The translations under genes were made by a program, and so were the position numbers. From assembly GCA_035293565.1 (NCBI GenBank), contig DATGMP010000062.1, positions 1 through 64,000 of the forward strand: DNA of 64,000 bases, in the 5' to 3' direction. Position 1 is the first letter of the stretch. Each line of letters begins with the position of its first letter. Below the pieces are notes generated by a model. It ran no database searches. It was not told the origin of the DNA and worked only from the letters and a program-made list of their open reading frames with translations. Shown here piece by piece: positions 44,009 through 52,912 of this stretch. The DNA comes from DATGMP01 sp035293565. GTDB lineage: Bacteria > Pseudomonadota > Alphaproteobacteria > BOG-932 > Roseiterribacteraceae.

Positions 44009-45217
44009 ATGAGCGACGTGGCCGACACCACGCTCGGCGGAAAATCCGTGGAACCGGTCACCGCCGGGGCAGCGCCGCCGCTGGCGGTGATCGTGCTGCT
44101 GTCGAGCGCGCCCGCGATGGCCCTCATCTTCGGAGCGCTCGGCTCGATCCTGCCTCTGATCGCCACACATTTCGAGGGCCAGGGCGATCCCACCTTCATT
44201 GCCCAGATGGTGATGACCATGCCGGCCGTGGGCGTCCTGCTGGGCGGCCTTATCGGCGGTCCCGTCGTCGAGCGCCTGGGCGTCCGCACGACGCTCCTCG
44301 CCGCCCTCGGACTCTACGCCGCGGCGGGATCGTCCGGCTTGTTCCTGGACGGGCTCTGGCCGCTGCTGGCTTCGCGTTTCCTCATGGGCGTCGCGGTCAC
44401 CAGCCTGTCCACCTCCGTGATGCTGCTGGTGGGCGCCTGGTTCGAAGGGCCGGCGCGCGCCAGGCTTCTCGGACTCCAGCAGACATGCGGCGGTATCGCG
44501 AGCGTGGCGGCGCTGCTGGTCTCGGGCGCGCTCGCCAATTGGGCCGGATGGCGCGCGCCGTTCGCGATCTATCTCGCCGCACTCGCGGTGCTCGCCGTCG
44601 CCGCGGTCGTGATTCCAAGCAATGCCGTGCGGCCGGCGGAACGCTCACGCGCCGCGGATATCAAGCCGCTGCTGGCGCTCTGGCCGATCTATGCGCTGCA
44701 GCTTCCGCTTTTCCTCGCCTATTTCATGACCTCGGTGCAGTTCGCCTTTCTGCTGCAGGCCGACGGCGTCTCGAACAATCTCACCCGAGCGATCGTGATC
44801 GCTGTCGGCGTGCTGGCCGGCGCGGGCTCCGGCGCGGTCTATGCCCGCGTGTTCGGCCGCCTCGGCGAGCGCCGGACTCCGCTCGCGATGATGGGCCTCA
44901 TGGCGCTCGGCTTTCTCATCATCGGCACGGCGGGCCGGCTGCCGGCGATCGCCTTCGGCTGCGCGCTCGCCGGCGCGGGCGGCGGCATGATCAGCCCCTT
45001 CATCAGCGGAAGATTGCTGGCCAGCGCGTCCGACGACATCCGGCCGCGCGCGCTCGGCCTGATGTTCACGACGATCTATGCCGCCGACTTTCTCAATCCG
45101 GTGCTGGTGAAGCCGGTCCGTCGAGAGCTCGGCATCCATGCCGCCTATCTGGTCGTGGCGGGCCTGCTGGCGATCGGCGCGCTGGCCCTCTGGCGGCGAG
45201 CTCGCCGGACCATCTGA
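44009..45217 (+). CDS. MFS transporter
   Basis: A 402-residue protein with about twelve hydrophobic helices. The loop GPVVERLGVRTTL after helix 2 is a variant of the MFS motif A (GxLaDrxGrrxxL), and RFLMGVAVTSLSTSVML carries the helix-4 arginine. It resembles cyanate/nitrate- and aromatic-acid-type carriers but is not assignable to one. AAAGGGGAGG lies before the ATG at 44009; the longer frame upstream lacks a site. It is divergent from the TonB receptor gene and ends directly against the end of the glycosyltransferase gene. It may move the same compound across the inner membrane as the receptor takes across the outer one (inference). Confidence 0.88.
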   Translation: MSDVADTTLGGKSVEPVTAGAAPPLAVIVLLSSAPAMALIFGALGSILPLIATHFEGQGDPTFIAQMVMTMPAVGVLLGGLIGGPVVERLGVRTTLLAALGLYAAAGSSGLFLDGLWPLLASRFLMGVAVTSLSTSVMLLVGAWFEGPARARLLGLQQTCGGIASVAALLVSGALANWAGWRAPFAIYLAALAVLAVAAVVIPSNAVRPAERSRAADIKPLLALWPIYALQLPLFLAYFMTSVQFAFLLQADGVSNNLTRAIVIAVGVLAGAGSGAVYARVFGRLGERRTPLAMMGLMALGFLIIGTAGRLPAIAFGCALAGAGGGMISPFISGRLLASASDDIRPRALGLMFTTIYAADFLNPVLVKPVRRELGIHAAYLVVAGLLAIGALALWRRARRTI

Positions 45218-46795
45218 CTATTTGCCGAACGGCGCGCCCCAGACGACGCTCTCCGGCAGCGGCCGCTCGAGCCATCGATCGGCCCTGTTCTTGAGTCCCT
45301 CCGGGACGAACAGGGGCGGATAGAGCGGAGGCTCGGCGCGGCAGGATCCTGCGCGGCGCGCGACGCAGACCTGGAAGTCCGGCTCCGGGTGCGAGAGCAG
45401 CGTGGGCAGAGCCGAATCCAGCGGGCGGCAACTTTCGACCGTCCAATCCGCGCCCGCGAGCGGCTCGCCTTTTCGGTAGATGATCGTGTTGAAGCCGGGC
45501 GCGCGATCGGCGAACTCCACGGAACTCATCGGAAAATAGACCGGCACCTGATGGCCGAGGCTGAACTCGCCCGACCAGTTGACCCAGTTGATGCCCCAGA
45601 TCGCGACCCCGCAGACATCCTTGTCGCGAGCAACCGCGAAGCTCGCCTGAACCAGCCCGGCATGACGGCGGAACAGATCGGTGTACTCGCGCGCCAGATA
45701 CAGGCTGGCTATCGTCGTCGCCCAAACAACGCAGGCAATCGGCGTGATGTCCCGCAAACGCCTTCCCGGGCGAAAGCCTGCCATAATGGCCTGAAGAAGC
45801 CGCTCCGTGCCGATTCCGGCGAGCGTCATGACGAGCGGAATCGCCGGATAGATGAAACGGTATTCCTTGTGCCCGATCAGCATGTGAGCGAGGAGGATCG
45901 CGGCGGCCGCGGCCGCGATCAGCCGCGCGCGAGGAATCGCGACCGCGGCGGCGAGCGCGACGAAAGCGGTGGCGCCGCCCCACATCAGGTCGATCTTGGC
46001 GAAATAGGCGAACCAGGGAGACGTGCCGAAGATCGCCGCGACCCCATAGGACGAATTCACGAGCGCGTTCAGCCAAAGGCTCCGCAACGGCTCGCCCCAG
46101 GTGGCCCAGTCGACCGCGCCGGCGATCACAACCGGCACCAGCCCGCCCGCCGCGGCCGGGATCGAGCGCCGGCGCCAATCCGGCCAGATCGCCCACAGCC
46201 AGGCCAACCCGGCCGCCGGCGCCAGCTGCACCCTCAGCACGGCCGCCCAGGCGAGGAGAAAGGCGCAAAGGAGGATCCGGCTGCGGCTCATCGGCCGACC
46301 CGGCGCGGGCTCGGCGAGAAAGATGCCGGGCACGAGAAAGGCGGTCGCGAGCACTTCGTTCAGAGGATGGGTCGACCAGAAGACCAGGTCGGGCCAGAAC
46401 GCCGCCAACCCGCCGCACAGAATCCCGGCGCCCGGCAAGTTGCTGCGGCGTCCCCAGAGGGAGGCGCAGACGATCGTCGGGATCGCCGTCGCCGCCATCA
46501 GAAGCCGGATCGTCTGGAAGGCGCCGACCGAACCCAGCCCCAGCGTCCAGCACAGCTTGATGATCCCCGCGATGAGGCCCGGAAAGATCCAGGAGCGGAT
46601 CCCGTAGAAATATTCCCAGGGGACGAAGCCGCGACCGGTCAGGGCCCGGTAGCCCTGCTCCATGTTCTGAAAGATCTCGTCGGCGTTGGCGATGTTCGGC
46701 GCCAGAAATATGGACGCGGCGCGAACCGCGAAGCCCAGCGCGGCCAGCGCCAGGATCGCCCCCCATCCGTTTCGGCTGGAAGCCTCATTCGCCAT
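45218..46795 (-). CDS. GT-C glycosyltransferase (PIG-B/ALG9-like family 22)
   Basis: A 525-residue membrane protein with about ten helices. The first outer loop has NIANADEIFQNMEQGYR, with the acidic D-E pair used as catalytic base in GT-C enzymes. HKEYRFIYPAIPL is the signature HKExRF motif of glycosyltransferase family 22. Such enzymes use a polyprenyl-phosphate sugar donor and act on the outer face of the inner membrane. No strong ribosome site precedes the ATG at 46795. Its stop abuts the MFS stop with no gap. Acceptor unknown. Confidence 0.82.
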   Translation of the reverse strand: MANEASSRNGWGAILALAALGFAVRAASIFLAPNIANADEIFQNMEQGYRALTGRGFVPWEYFYGIRSWIFPGLIAGIIKLCWTLGLGSVGAFQTIRLLMAATAIPTIVCASLWGRRSNLPGAGILCGGLAAFWPDLVFWSTHPLNEVLATAFLVPGIFLAEPAPGRPMSRSRILLCAFLLAWAAVLRVQLAPAAGLAWLWAIWPDWRRRSIPAAAGGLVPVVIAGAVDWATWGEPLRSLWLNALVNSSYGVAAIFGTSPWFAYFAKIDLMWGGATAFVALAAAVAIPRARLIAAAAAAILLAHMLIGHKEYRFIYPAIPLVMTLAGIGTERLLQAIMAGFRPGRRLRDITPIACVVWATTIASLYLAREYTDLFRRHAGLVQASFAVARDKDVCGVAIWGINWVNWSGEFSLGHQVPVYFPMSSVEFADRAPGFNTIIYRKGEPLAGADWTVESCRPLDSALPTLLSHPEPDFQVCVARRAGSCRAEPPLYPPLFVPEGLKNRADRWLERPLPESVVWGAPFGK

Positions 46796-46851
46796 TATTT
46801 TACCGTTCGATGAGTTCCGGCCCTCCCCGCCGGCGGAAATCCGTCAGCGGG

Positions 46852-47871
46852 TCAGGACGTCACGGTTTTGCAGGGCGGTGAAGCGGCGGCGGCGGCGCAT
46901 TCGTCCCCGCTCGGCAGCTTGGCCGAACGATTCTCGATCCAGCTGACAATGTCCTTCGAGACGACGTCGCCATGCAGATCGCGCAGCAGCATGTGATAGC
47001 CCTGCGGATAGATCGCGACGCGCGCGTTTCCGGGCGGCAGACGAGCGAGGAAGGAAGACACCGCCGCATGCGGCAGCACCTGCTCATGCGCTCCGAACAG
47101 CGCCAGCATGGGCAGGCGAACCCGCGATTCGTCCTCGAGCGCGCGGTCCATAAGGTCCATCAAGCCCGCCGTCGTGTCCACCCGCGCGCCGCCCTGGATC
47201 AGCGAATCGCGCGCCATGGCGCGCAGCATATCGACATTGTCGGACGGGTGAATACCAAGCCCACGCGGCGGCTCCAGCCACCAGCCCGGCGCCGCGAGGC
47301 CCGCGAGCCAAAGCGCCGATCGCTCGACCGAGCCCATGAAATTGTGCTCCCAGATCGCGGGGGAGACGAGGATCAGCCCGTCGACATCGGCCGGGCGCGG
47401 GCCGGAGCCCGCGACGATCGTGACCGCGCCGCCCATGCTCTCGCCGAGCAGATAGATGGGTGTCGACGGGTAATGCTTGCGGAGCGCGGCGACAACGGCT
47501 TTGGCGTCATCCGCCATCGTGTCCGTGCCGGCCCAATGGAAGACATGCGGCGTTCCGCCGAAGCCCCGCTGGTCGTAGGCATAGGTCGCGATGCCTTGAG
47601 ACGCCCAGTAGGCGGCGGGTGTCCGGAAGGCGACTGAATAATCTCCGAAACCGTGGAGCGCCACGATGACGGCGCGCGGCTTGCCCTGCGGCAACCAGCG
47701 GCGCATCGGGAAGAGCGTGCCGTCCGGCCCGCGGAACGTGTCGGTGCCGATCTCGGTCGCGACGCGCTCGGAAAGCGGAAGCGGCTGAACCCCGGGCGCG
47801 CAGGCGCCGAGGCCGAGACTGCTCAGGGCAAGGGCGGCGATGGCCGCGATATGTCTAACCGATCGGCGCAT
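46852..47871 (-). CDS. Lipoprotein lysophospholipase-like alpha/beta hydrolase
   Basis: A 339-residue alpha/beta hydrolase. The N-terminus is a lipoprotein signal with a lipobox ending LGAC24, so it is anchored to a membrane. IVALHGFGDYS forms the oxyanion region, GESMGGAV holds the nucleophile serine, the acid is in LALFGAHEQV and the base is in PQGYHMLL. It resembles monoacylglycerol lipases and lysophospholipase L2. ATG 47871 overlaps the end of the ABC ATPase gene by 17 bases, so the two are coupled. Substrate is inferred from family only. Confidence 0.87.
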   Translation of the reverse strand: MRRSVRHIAAIAALALSSLGLGACAPGVQPLPLSERVATEIGTDTFRGPDGTLFPMRRWLPQGKPRAVIVALHGFGDYSVAFRTPAAYWASQGIATYAYDQRGFGGTPHVFHWAGTDTMADDAKAVVAALRKHYPSTPIYLLGESMGGAVTIVAGSGPRPADVDGLILVSPAIWEHNFMGSVERSALWLAGLAAPGWWLEPPRGLGIHPSDNVDMLRAMARDSLIQGGARVDTTAGLMDLMDRALEDESRVRLPMLALFGAHEQVLPHAAVSSFLARLPPGNARVAIYPQGYHMLLRDLHGDVVSKDIVSWIENRSAKLPSGDECAAAAASPPCKTVTS

Positions 47872-48814
47872 GGACAAGTTGAAGGAATATATCCTCGAGA
47901 TCCGTTTCTTTTGTCGTAATGTCGGTGACCGCGAGCCCGGATTCCTGAACCGCCGCCAGCACCTCGTTGATGTGGGACTGGCTCGGCTGATAGCGGACGA
48001 CCAGCCGACGAGGCTCCGGCAGCTCGGTATGATAGGCGGCCAGCCTTTCCGGCACGGCCCAGAGATCCCGGTCGAGCGTCAGCCACAGCTCCTTTCGGTC
48101 CATGCGCCTCAATAGCACGGATTTCGGCTCGCAGGCCGCAACCGCGCCGTTATTGATGATGGCGATAGTGTCGCAGAGCTCCTCGGCTTCTTCCAGATAG
48201 TGGGTCGTCAAAAGAATCGTCGTGCCGGCGCGGTTGAGCTCCCGCACATAAGCCCAGAGCGACTGGCGGAGCTCGATATCGACGCCGGCCGTGGGCTCGT
48301 CCAACACCAGGATCGGCGGCCAGTGGACCATGGCCTTGGCCACCATCAGCCGGCGCCGCATGCCGCCGGAAAGGGCGCGGGCATACGCATTGGCCTTGTC
48401 GGCCAGCCCGACGGCGGCCAGAAGCTCGTCCGTCCGCCGTTCCGCCGCCGGCACGCCATAGAGCCCGGCCTGAAGGTCGAGCAGCTCGCGCGGCGTGAAA
48501 AAGGGATCGAGCGTCAGCTCCTGGGGCACGACGCCGATCGCGGCCCGCGACTGCCGCGGCCATTTGTCGATGTCGAAATCCCAAATCCGCACGTCGCCCG
48601 TGGTCTTTCGAACGAGGCCGGCCAAGATGTTGATCAGGGTCGATTTCCCGGCCCCGTTCGGACCCAGGAGGCCGAAGAAGGAGCCCCGTTCGATCTTGAG
48701 GTCGATCCCCTTCAGGGCAAGCTTTTCCGAGCTGCGCCCGTTGCCGCGATAGACCTTGGTCAGGTTGGAGACCTCGACCGCATAAGGCGGCGGGGGCGTT
48801 ATCACTCGGGTCAT
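47855..48814 (-). CDS. ABC transporter ATP-binding protein (ABC-2/drug-exporter type)
   Basis: A 319-residue ATPase. Walker A GPNGAGKST is at residues 51-59; the ARALSGGMRRRL signature, ILVLDEPTAGVD Walker B and the LLTTHYLEEAEEL H-loop follow. The C-terminal extension of about 90 residues is typical of the NodI/CcmA-like DRA group. No permease gene is next to it in this window, so its membrane partner is elsewhere. The chosen ATG at 48814 has no good ribosome site; the longer frame to 48943 would add a non-conserved tail. It overlaps the lipoprotein hydrolase gene by 17 bases. Confidence 0.88.
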   Translation of the reverse strand: MTRVITPPPPYAVEVSNLTKVYRGNGRSSEKLALKGIDLKIERGSFFGLLGPNGAGKSTLINILAGLVRKTTGDVRIWDFDIDKWPRQSRAAIGVVPQELTLDPFFTPRELLDLQAGLYGVPAAERRTDELLAAVGLADKANAYARALSGGMRRRLMVAKAMVHWPPILVLDEPTAGVDIELRQSLWAYVRELNRAGTTILLTTHYLEEAEELCDTIAIINNGAVAACEPKSVLLRRMDRKELWLTLDRDLWAVPERLAAYHTELPEPRRLVVRYQPSQSHINEVLAAVQESGLAVTDITTKETDLEDIFLQLVHAPIG

Positions 48815-48975
48815 TGAAAGCTGCTCAACGGGGGCTGCTCGTGAGGGCCGTTCACCGGGGCCCGCCGGTCCGCACGGCCAGTTTGCATTGTGCGGATTGA
48901 TCCATCGGCGCGGATCGCTATCATCCGCTCCCAATGCGGTCAACCGGACCGCCGATCCCGGACCTGAGAGTGCTG

Positions 48976-49155
48976 ATGGAGCCCCCTGAGATCATTCACG
49001 TGGATACCCCGACCGTGGGTTGCGACGGCGGCGGCGGCCCCCTTGGACACCCTTTGGTCTATTTGCCGATCGGCCCCAGCGGCCAAACCGACTGTCCCTA
49101 TTGCGGGCGGCGTTTCATTTTGGACGCCCACGCCAAGGCCGAACATCATGATTGA
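48976..49155 (+). CDS. Zinc-finger domain protein (zf-CHCC type)
   Basis: A 59-residue protein with the C-x8-H-x14-C-x2-C arrangement of the CHCC finger: CDGGGGPLGH followed by YLPIGPSG and CPYCGRRF. The same small domain is found in the NDUFS6-like accessory part of complex I and as a free protein across alphaproteobacteria. GAGAG sits about 8 bases before the ATG at 48976, while the 48934 start would add a tail without support. It overlaps the YbjN-like gene by 8 bases and heads the polA-containing operon. Confidence 0.8.
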   Translation: MEPPEIIHVDTPTVGCDGGGGPLGHPLVYLPIGPSGQTDCPYCGRRFILDAHAKAEHHD

Positions 49156-49681
49156 TCGCCTCTTGCGCGCGTTCCTCCCGACCCTGGTCCTGCTCGCCAC
49201 AGGCGCGTCGGCTCAGACGACCATCGTGCCGACCTATAATGCGATCGACGCGGACACGGTGAAAAAAATCGTGGACGCGCAGGGACAGTCCCAGACGACC
49301 GTGGATCTCAGCGATCCGCAGGGGCCGATCATCAAGGTGCAGCTCGCCGCCGGCATCGGCTATTGGATTGAGCTCGACGATTGCGACAACGGCCAGCCCA
49401 ATCTCTGCAAGAGCCTCAGCCTGCATGCCGTGCTGCCGGCGGGATCATTGAATTTCTACCAAGTCAACGCGTTCAACCAGAATATGCGCTACGCGACCGC
49501 CTTCTTCGGCGACAAGGGCGTGCCGGAGCTGCGCATGGACGCCAATCTGAGAGGCGGCGTCACGCAGAATTTCATCGCCTACGACGTTCGCATCTTCAAC
49601 AAGGTCGTGCTCGATTATATCAAGCAGGCGACCGCCCAGCCGACCTTGGCCCAGCCGCAAAAGAACTCCGCGGCGAAATAG
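49148..49681 (+). CDS. Exported YbjN-domain protein
   Basis: A 177-residue protein with a signal peptide ending GASAQ near residue 23. The domain shows the YbjN pattern: a predicted strand and helix, a tandem pair of cysteines around DDCDNGQPNLCKSL, and a MDANLRGGVTQNFI motif near the C-terminus. YbjN-type proteins are small, often chaperone-like, with no settled biochemical role. The start overlaps the zinc-finger gene by 8 bases. The next gene follows after about 40 bases. Function unknown. Confidence 0.72.
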   Translation: MIDRLLRAFLPTLVLLATGASAQTTIVPTYNAIDADTVKKIVDAQGQSQTTVDLSDPQGPIIKVQLAAGIGYWIELDDCDNGQPNLCKSLSLHAVLPAGSLNFYQVNAFNQNMRYATAFFGDKGVPELRMDANLRGGVTQNFIAYDVRIFNKVVLDYIKQATAQPTLAQPQKNSAAK

Positions 49682-49719
49682 TCCGTAACGCTCGCCCGTA
49701 ACGCATGAAGGGGAAAGCC

Positions 49720-50079
49720 ATGCGCCGTCAGTTCCAGTATTTTGCCGCCGCCGCGTTCGCGGCAGTCGCCGCCCTGCCCGCCGCGGCGCGGGAATGCCAG
49801 GCGCCGGGTCCCGCTCCGACGATTCCCGACGGCACAACCGCGACCGCCGACCAGATGAAGTCGGCTCGCGAGTCGGTGCAGGGCTACGTAAATGTGCTGC
49901 AGGACTATCAGGATTGCCTGGAATCCAGCATCAAACACGCGCCGAAGGAAACCAAGCAGGAAGATCTGCAGCGCTTGCGCGACAAGGGCAACGCCGCCAT
50001 CGACCAGGCGGAGGCGCTCAAGAACAACTACATCGCGCAAGTGAAGCTGTTCAAGGCGCGCCAGCCGCCAACGAAGTGA
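49720..50079 (+). CDS. Small exported hypothetical protein
   Basis: A 119-residue protein with a signal peptide ending LPAAARE near residue 24 and a mature part that is largely helical (DQMKSARESVQGYVNVLQDY and LRDKGNAAIDQAEALKNNY), suggesting a coiled coil. Two cysteines are present (one near residue 26, one in DYQDCLE). No family is recognised. GAAGGGGAAAGCC before the ATG at 49720 supports the start; an earlier ATG at 49705 lacks a site. It is 19 bases before polA. Confidence 0.6.
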   Translation: MRRQFQYFAAAAFAAVAALPAAARECQAPGPAPTIPDGTTATADQMKSARESVQGYVNVLQDYQDCLESSIKHAPKETKQEDLQRLRDKGNAAIDQAEALKNNYIAQVKLFKARQPPTK

Positions 50080-50098
50080 TCCCCACCGGACGGATTTG

Positions 50099-52912
50099 AT
50101 GAGCGACGTCGCGGCCTCCATCGCCCCGGGCGCCGCGGCGAGCGCGGGCTCGACGCTCGCCCCGGGCGCGCTTTATCTGATCGACGGCTCCGGGTTCATC
50201 TTCCGCGCCTTCCACGCGCTTCCGCCGCTGACGCGCGCCGACGGTACGCCCGTAAACGCCGTGCTCGGCTTCACCAACATGCTGCTGAAGCTGTTGACCG
50301 AGTTTGGCGTGGCGCGGATCGCGGTGGTGTTCGACGCCAAGGGGCGAAACTACCGCAACGACATCTATGATGCCTACAAGGCGAACCGCGACGGGCCTCC
50401 CGACGAGTTGATCCCGCAATTCGGCCTGATCCGCGAGGCGACCGACGCCTTCTGCCTACCCTGCATCGAGGTCGAGGGCTACGAGGCCGACGATTTGATC
50501 GCGACCTACGCGCGCGAGGCGGCGGAGCGCGGCGAGCCGGTCGTCATCGTCTCGTCGGACAAGGACCTGATGCAGCTCGTCCGGCCGGGCGTCACGATGT
50601 TCGATCCGATGAAGTACAAGCCGATCGGCGCGGCCGAGGTGATGGAGAAGTTCGGCGTGCCGCCCGAGAAGGTCGTGGAGGTGCAGGCCCTGGCCGGCGA
50701 TCCGACCGACAATGTCCCGGGCGTGCCGGGCATCGGGGTCAAGACTGCCGCGCAGCTGATCACCGAGTTCGGGGACCTCGAAACGCTGCTCGCGCGGGCT
50801 GGCGAGATCAAGCAGCCCAAACGGCGCGAATCGCTGATCGAGTTCGCCGAACAGGCGCGGATCTCGCGCAAGCTCGTGTTGCTCGAGGACCATGCGCCCG
50901 TGCCGCTTCCGCTCGACGAGCTCAAGGTCCACGAGCCGGACATGGACCGGCTGATCGCCTTCCTGACCGAGCAGGGCTTCCGCTCGACGCTCGCGCGGGT
51001 CAAGGCGCGCGTCGGCCAGGAAGGCGAGCTGGTCGAGGCGACAAGCGATGGAGCCGCGACCGTGGCGGCGGCGCCTCCGGTCGCCGAACGCTATGCGCTG
51101 GTGACCGAGCTTCCGACGCTGGACCGCTGGCTGCTGCGCGCCGCGGAGACCGGAAAGCTCGCGATCGATCTGCAGACGGATTCCGAGGCGGCGATCGCCT
51201 GCGGCGTCACCGGCATCGCCCTCGCCGTCGCGCCGGGTGAAGCCTGCTATGTTCCGCTCGGACATTCGCCGGGCGGCAATGGCGAGCTGGGGCTGGAGAC
51301 GGCGGCGATCAAGCAGCTGACGCTCGGCGACGTCGTCGCCCGACTGAAACCAGCGCTCACCGATCCCGGCATCATCAAGATCGCGCACAATGTGAAGTTC
51401 GACATGCAGGTGCTCGCCTGCCTCGGGCTTGCGCTGGCGCCGATCGACGACACGATGCTGCTCTCCTATGTGCTGGACGGCTCGAGCGAGGATCACGGCC
51501 TGTCGGCGATCGCGGAGCGCGCGCTGGGCCTCAAGGCACAGCCGCTCGCCGAGCTGGTCGGCACCGGCCGCGCCGCCCTCGCCTTCGCGCAGATCGCACC
51601 GGAGAAAGCGCTGACCTACGCCGCGCAACATGCCGACCTCGCGCTCCGGCTGCACGCGTCGCTGCGCGCACGCCTCGTCGCCGAAAAGCGCGTCACGCTC
51701 TATGAGCGCATCGATCGGCCGCTGGCGAGCGTGGTCGCCGGCATGGAGCTCGCCGGCATCAAGGTCGATCGCGGCGTGCTGGCCGGGCTCGGTCAGAAAT
51801 TCGGCGAGCGCATCCATGTGCTCGAGGAGAAGATCCACGCGCTCGCCGGGCGGCCTTTCAACATCGGGTCACCCAAGCAGCTGGGCGAAGTGCTGTTCGA
51901 CGAGCTGAAGTTACCGGCGGGCGGCAAGGTGAAGACCGGCGGCTGGTCGACTCATTCCGATGTGCTCGAGCCGTTGGCCGAGCAATATGAGATCGCGCAA
52001 GCCGTGCTCGATTGGCGCGCGCTCTCCAAGCTCAAGAGCACCTATGCGGATTCGCTCGTAAACGAGATCCAGGGAACGACCGGCCGCGTCCATACCTCCT
52101 TCGCGCTCGCCGCGACCAACACCGGACGGCTCTCCTCGATCGATCCCAACCTGCAGAACATCCCGATCCGTACCGAAGATGGGCGGCTCATCCGCACCGC
52201 CTTCGTCGCGGAGGAAGGCAATCTGTTGCTGTCGGTCGACTATTCGCAGATCGAGCTCAGGCTCGCGGCCGAGATCGCCGGCATCGCGGCGTTGAAGCAG
52301 GCCTTCCAGAACGGCGACGATGTGCATGCGCTGACCGCGAGTCAGGTGTTCGGCGTGCCGATGGCGGCGATGACGCCCGATATCCGCCGCAAGGCGAAGG
52401 CGATCAATTTCGGCATCATCTACGGCATCTCGGGCTTCGGCTTGGGCCAACAGCTCGGCGTCGGCGCGCGCGAGGCCGGCGAATATATCCGGCAATATCT
52501 CGACCGCTTTTCCGAGCTGCGAATCTATATGGACGAGACGAAGGCGTTCGCGCGCAGCCATGGCTATGTGCTGACCTTGGCCGGCCGCAAATGCCATGTT
52601 CCGGGCATCACCGAACGGAATCCGGCGCGGCGGAATTTTGCCGAACGGCAAGCCGTCAATGCCCGCATCCAGGGTACCGCGGCCGACATCATGCGCAAGG
52701 CGATGGTGAAGGTCGACCGCGCGCTCAAGGCCGCCAAATCGCCGGCCAAGATGCTGCTCTCCGTCCATGACGAGCTGGTCTTCGAGCTGCCCGAGGCCGC
52801 TGCCGAGGAGACGGCCGCGCTCGTCCGCCGCGAGATGGAGGCGACCTGGCATCTCGGCGTCCCGCTCGTCGCGGAGGCCCGTTGGGGCAAGAGCTGGGCC
52901 GAGGCCCATTGA
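50099..52912 (+). CDS. polA: DNA polymerase I with degenerate 3'-5' exonuclease site
   Basis: A 937-residue DNA polymerase I in normal domain order: 5' nuclease (about 1-300), 3'-5' exonuclease fold (about 340-520) and polymerase (about 540-937). The 5' nuclease keeps GYEADDLIA, SSDKDLMQLV and GDPTDNVPGV. The polymerase keeps SVDYSQIELR, RRKAKAINFGIIYG and LSVHDELVFE. In the exonuclease fold, by comparison with Escherichia coli Klenow D355/E357/D424/D501, D357 and D435 are kept, but E357 is Q359 and D501 is H511; the tyrosine is kept (Y507). Loss of these metal-binding acids should abolish or weaken proofreading. The ATG at 50099 is preceded by CACCGGACGG. The DTW gene overlaps its stop. Confidence 0.95.
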   Translation: MSDVAASIAPGAAASAGSTLAPGALYLIDGSGFIFRAFHALPPLTRADGTPVNAVLGFTNMLLKLLTEFGVARIAVVFDAKGRNYRNDIYDAYKANRDGPPDELIPQFGLIREATDAFCLPCIEVEGYEADDLIATYAREAAERGEPVVIVSSDKDLMQLVRPGVTMFDPMKYKPIGAAEVMEKFGVPPEKVVEVQALAGDPTDNVPGVPGIGVKTAAQLITEFGDLETLLARAGEIKQPKRRESLIEFAEQARISRKLVLLEDHAPVPLPLDELKVHEPDMDRLIAFLTEQGFRSTLARVKARVGQEGELVEATSDGAATVAAAPPVAERYALVTELPTLDRWLLRAAETGKLAIDLQTDSEAAIACGVTGIALAVAPGEACYVPLGHSPGGNGELGLETAAIKQLTLGDVVARLKPALTDPGIIKIAHNVKFDMQVLACLGLALAPIDDTMLLSYVLDGSSEDHGLSAIAERALGLKAQPLAELVGTGRAALAFAQIAPEKALTYAAQHADLALRLHASLRARLVAEKRVTLYERIDRPLASVVAGMELAGIKVDRGVLAGLGQKFGERIHVLEEKIHALAGRPFNIGSPKQLGEVLFDELKLPAGGKVKTGGWSTHSDVLEPLAEQYEIAQAVLDWRALSKLKSTYADSLVNEIQGTTGRVHTSFALAATNTGRLSSIDPNLQNIPIRTEDGRLIRTAFVAEEGNLLLSVDYSQIELRLAAEIAGIAALKQAFQNGDDVHALTASQVFGVPMAAMTPDIRRKAKAINFGIIYGISGFGLGQQLGVGAREAGEYIRQYLDRFSELRIYMDETKAFARSHGYVLTLAGRKCHVPGITERNPARRNFAERQAVNARIQGTAADIMRKAMVKVDRALKAAKSPAKMLLSVHDELVFELPEAAAEETAALVRREMEATWHLGVPLVAEARWGKSWAEAH

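Noticed and set aside
45093..46766. 557-codon open frame on the minus strand
   Set aside because: Out-of-frame reading of the GT-C glycosyltransferase gene, whose true frame has membrane helices and the HKExRF motif.
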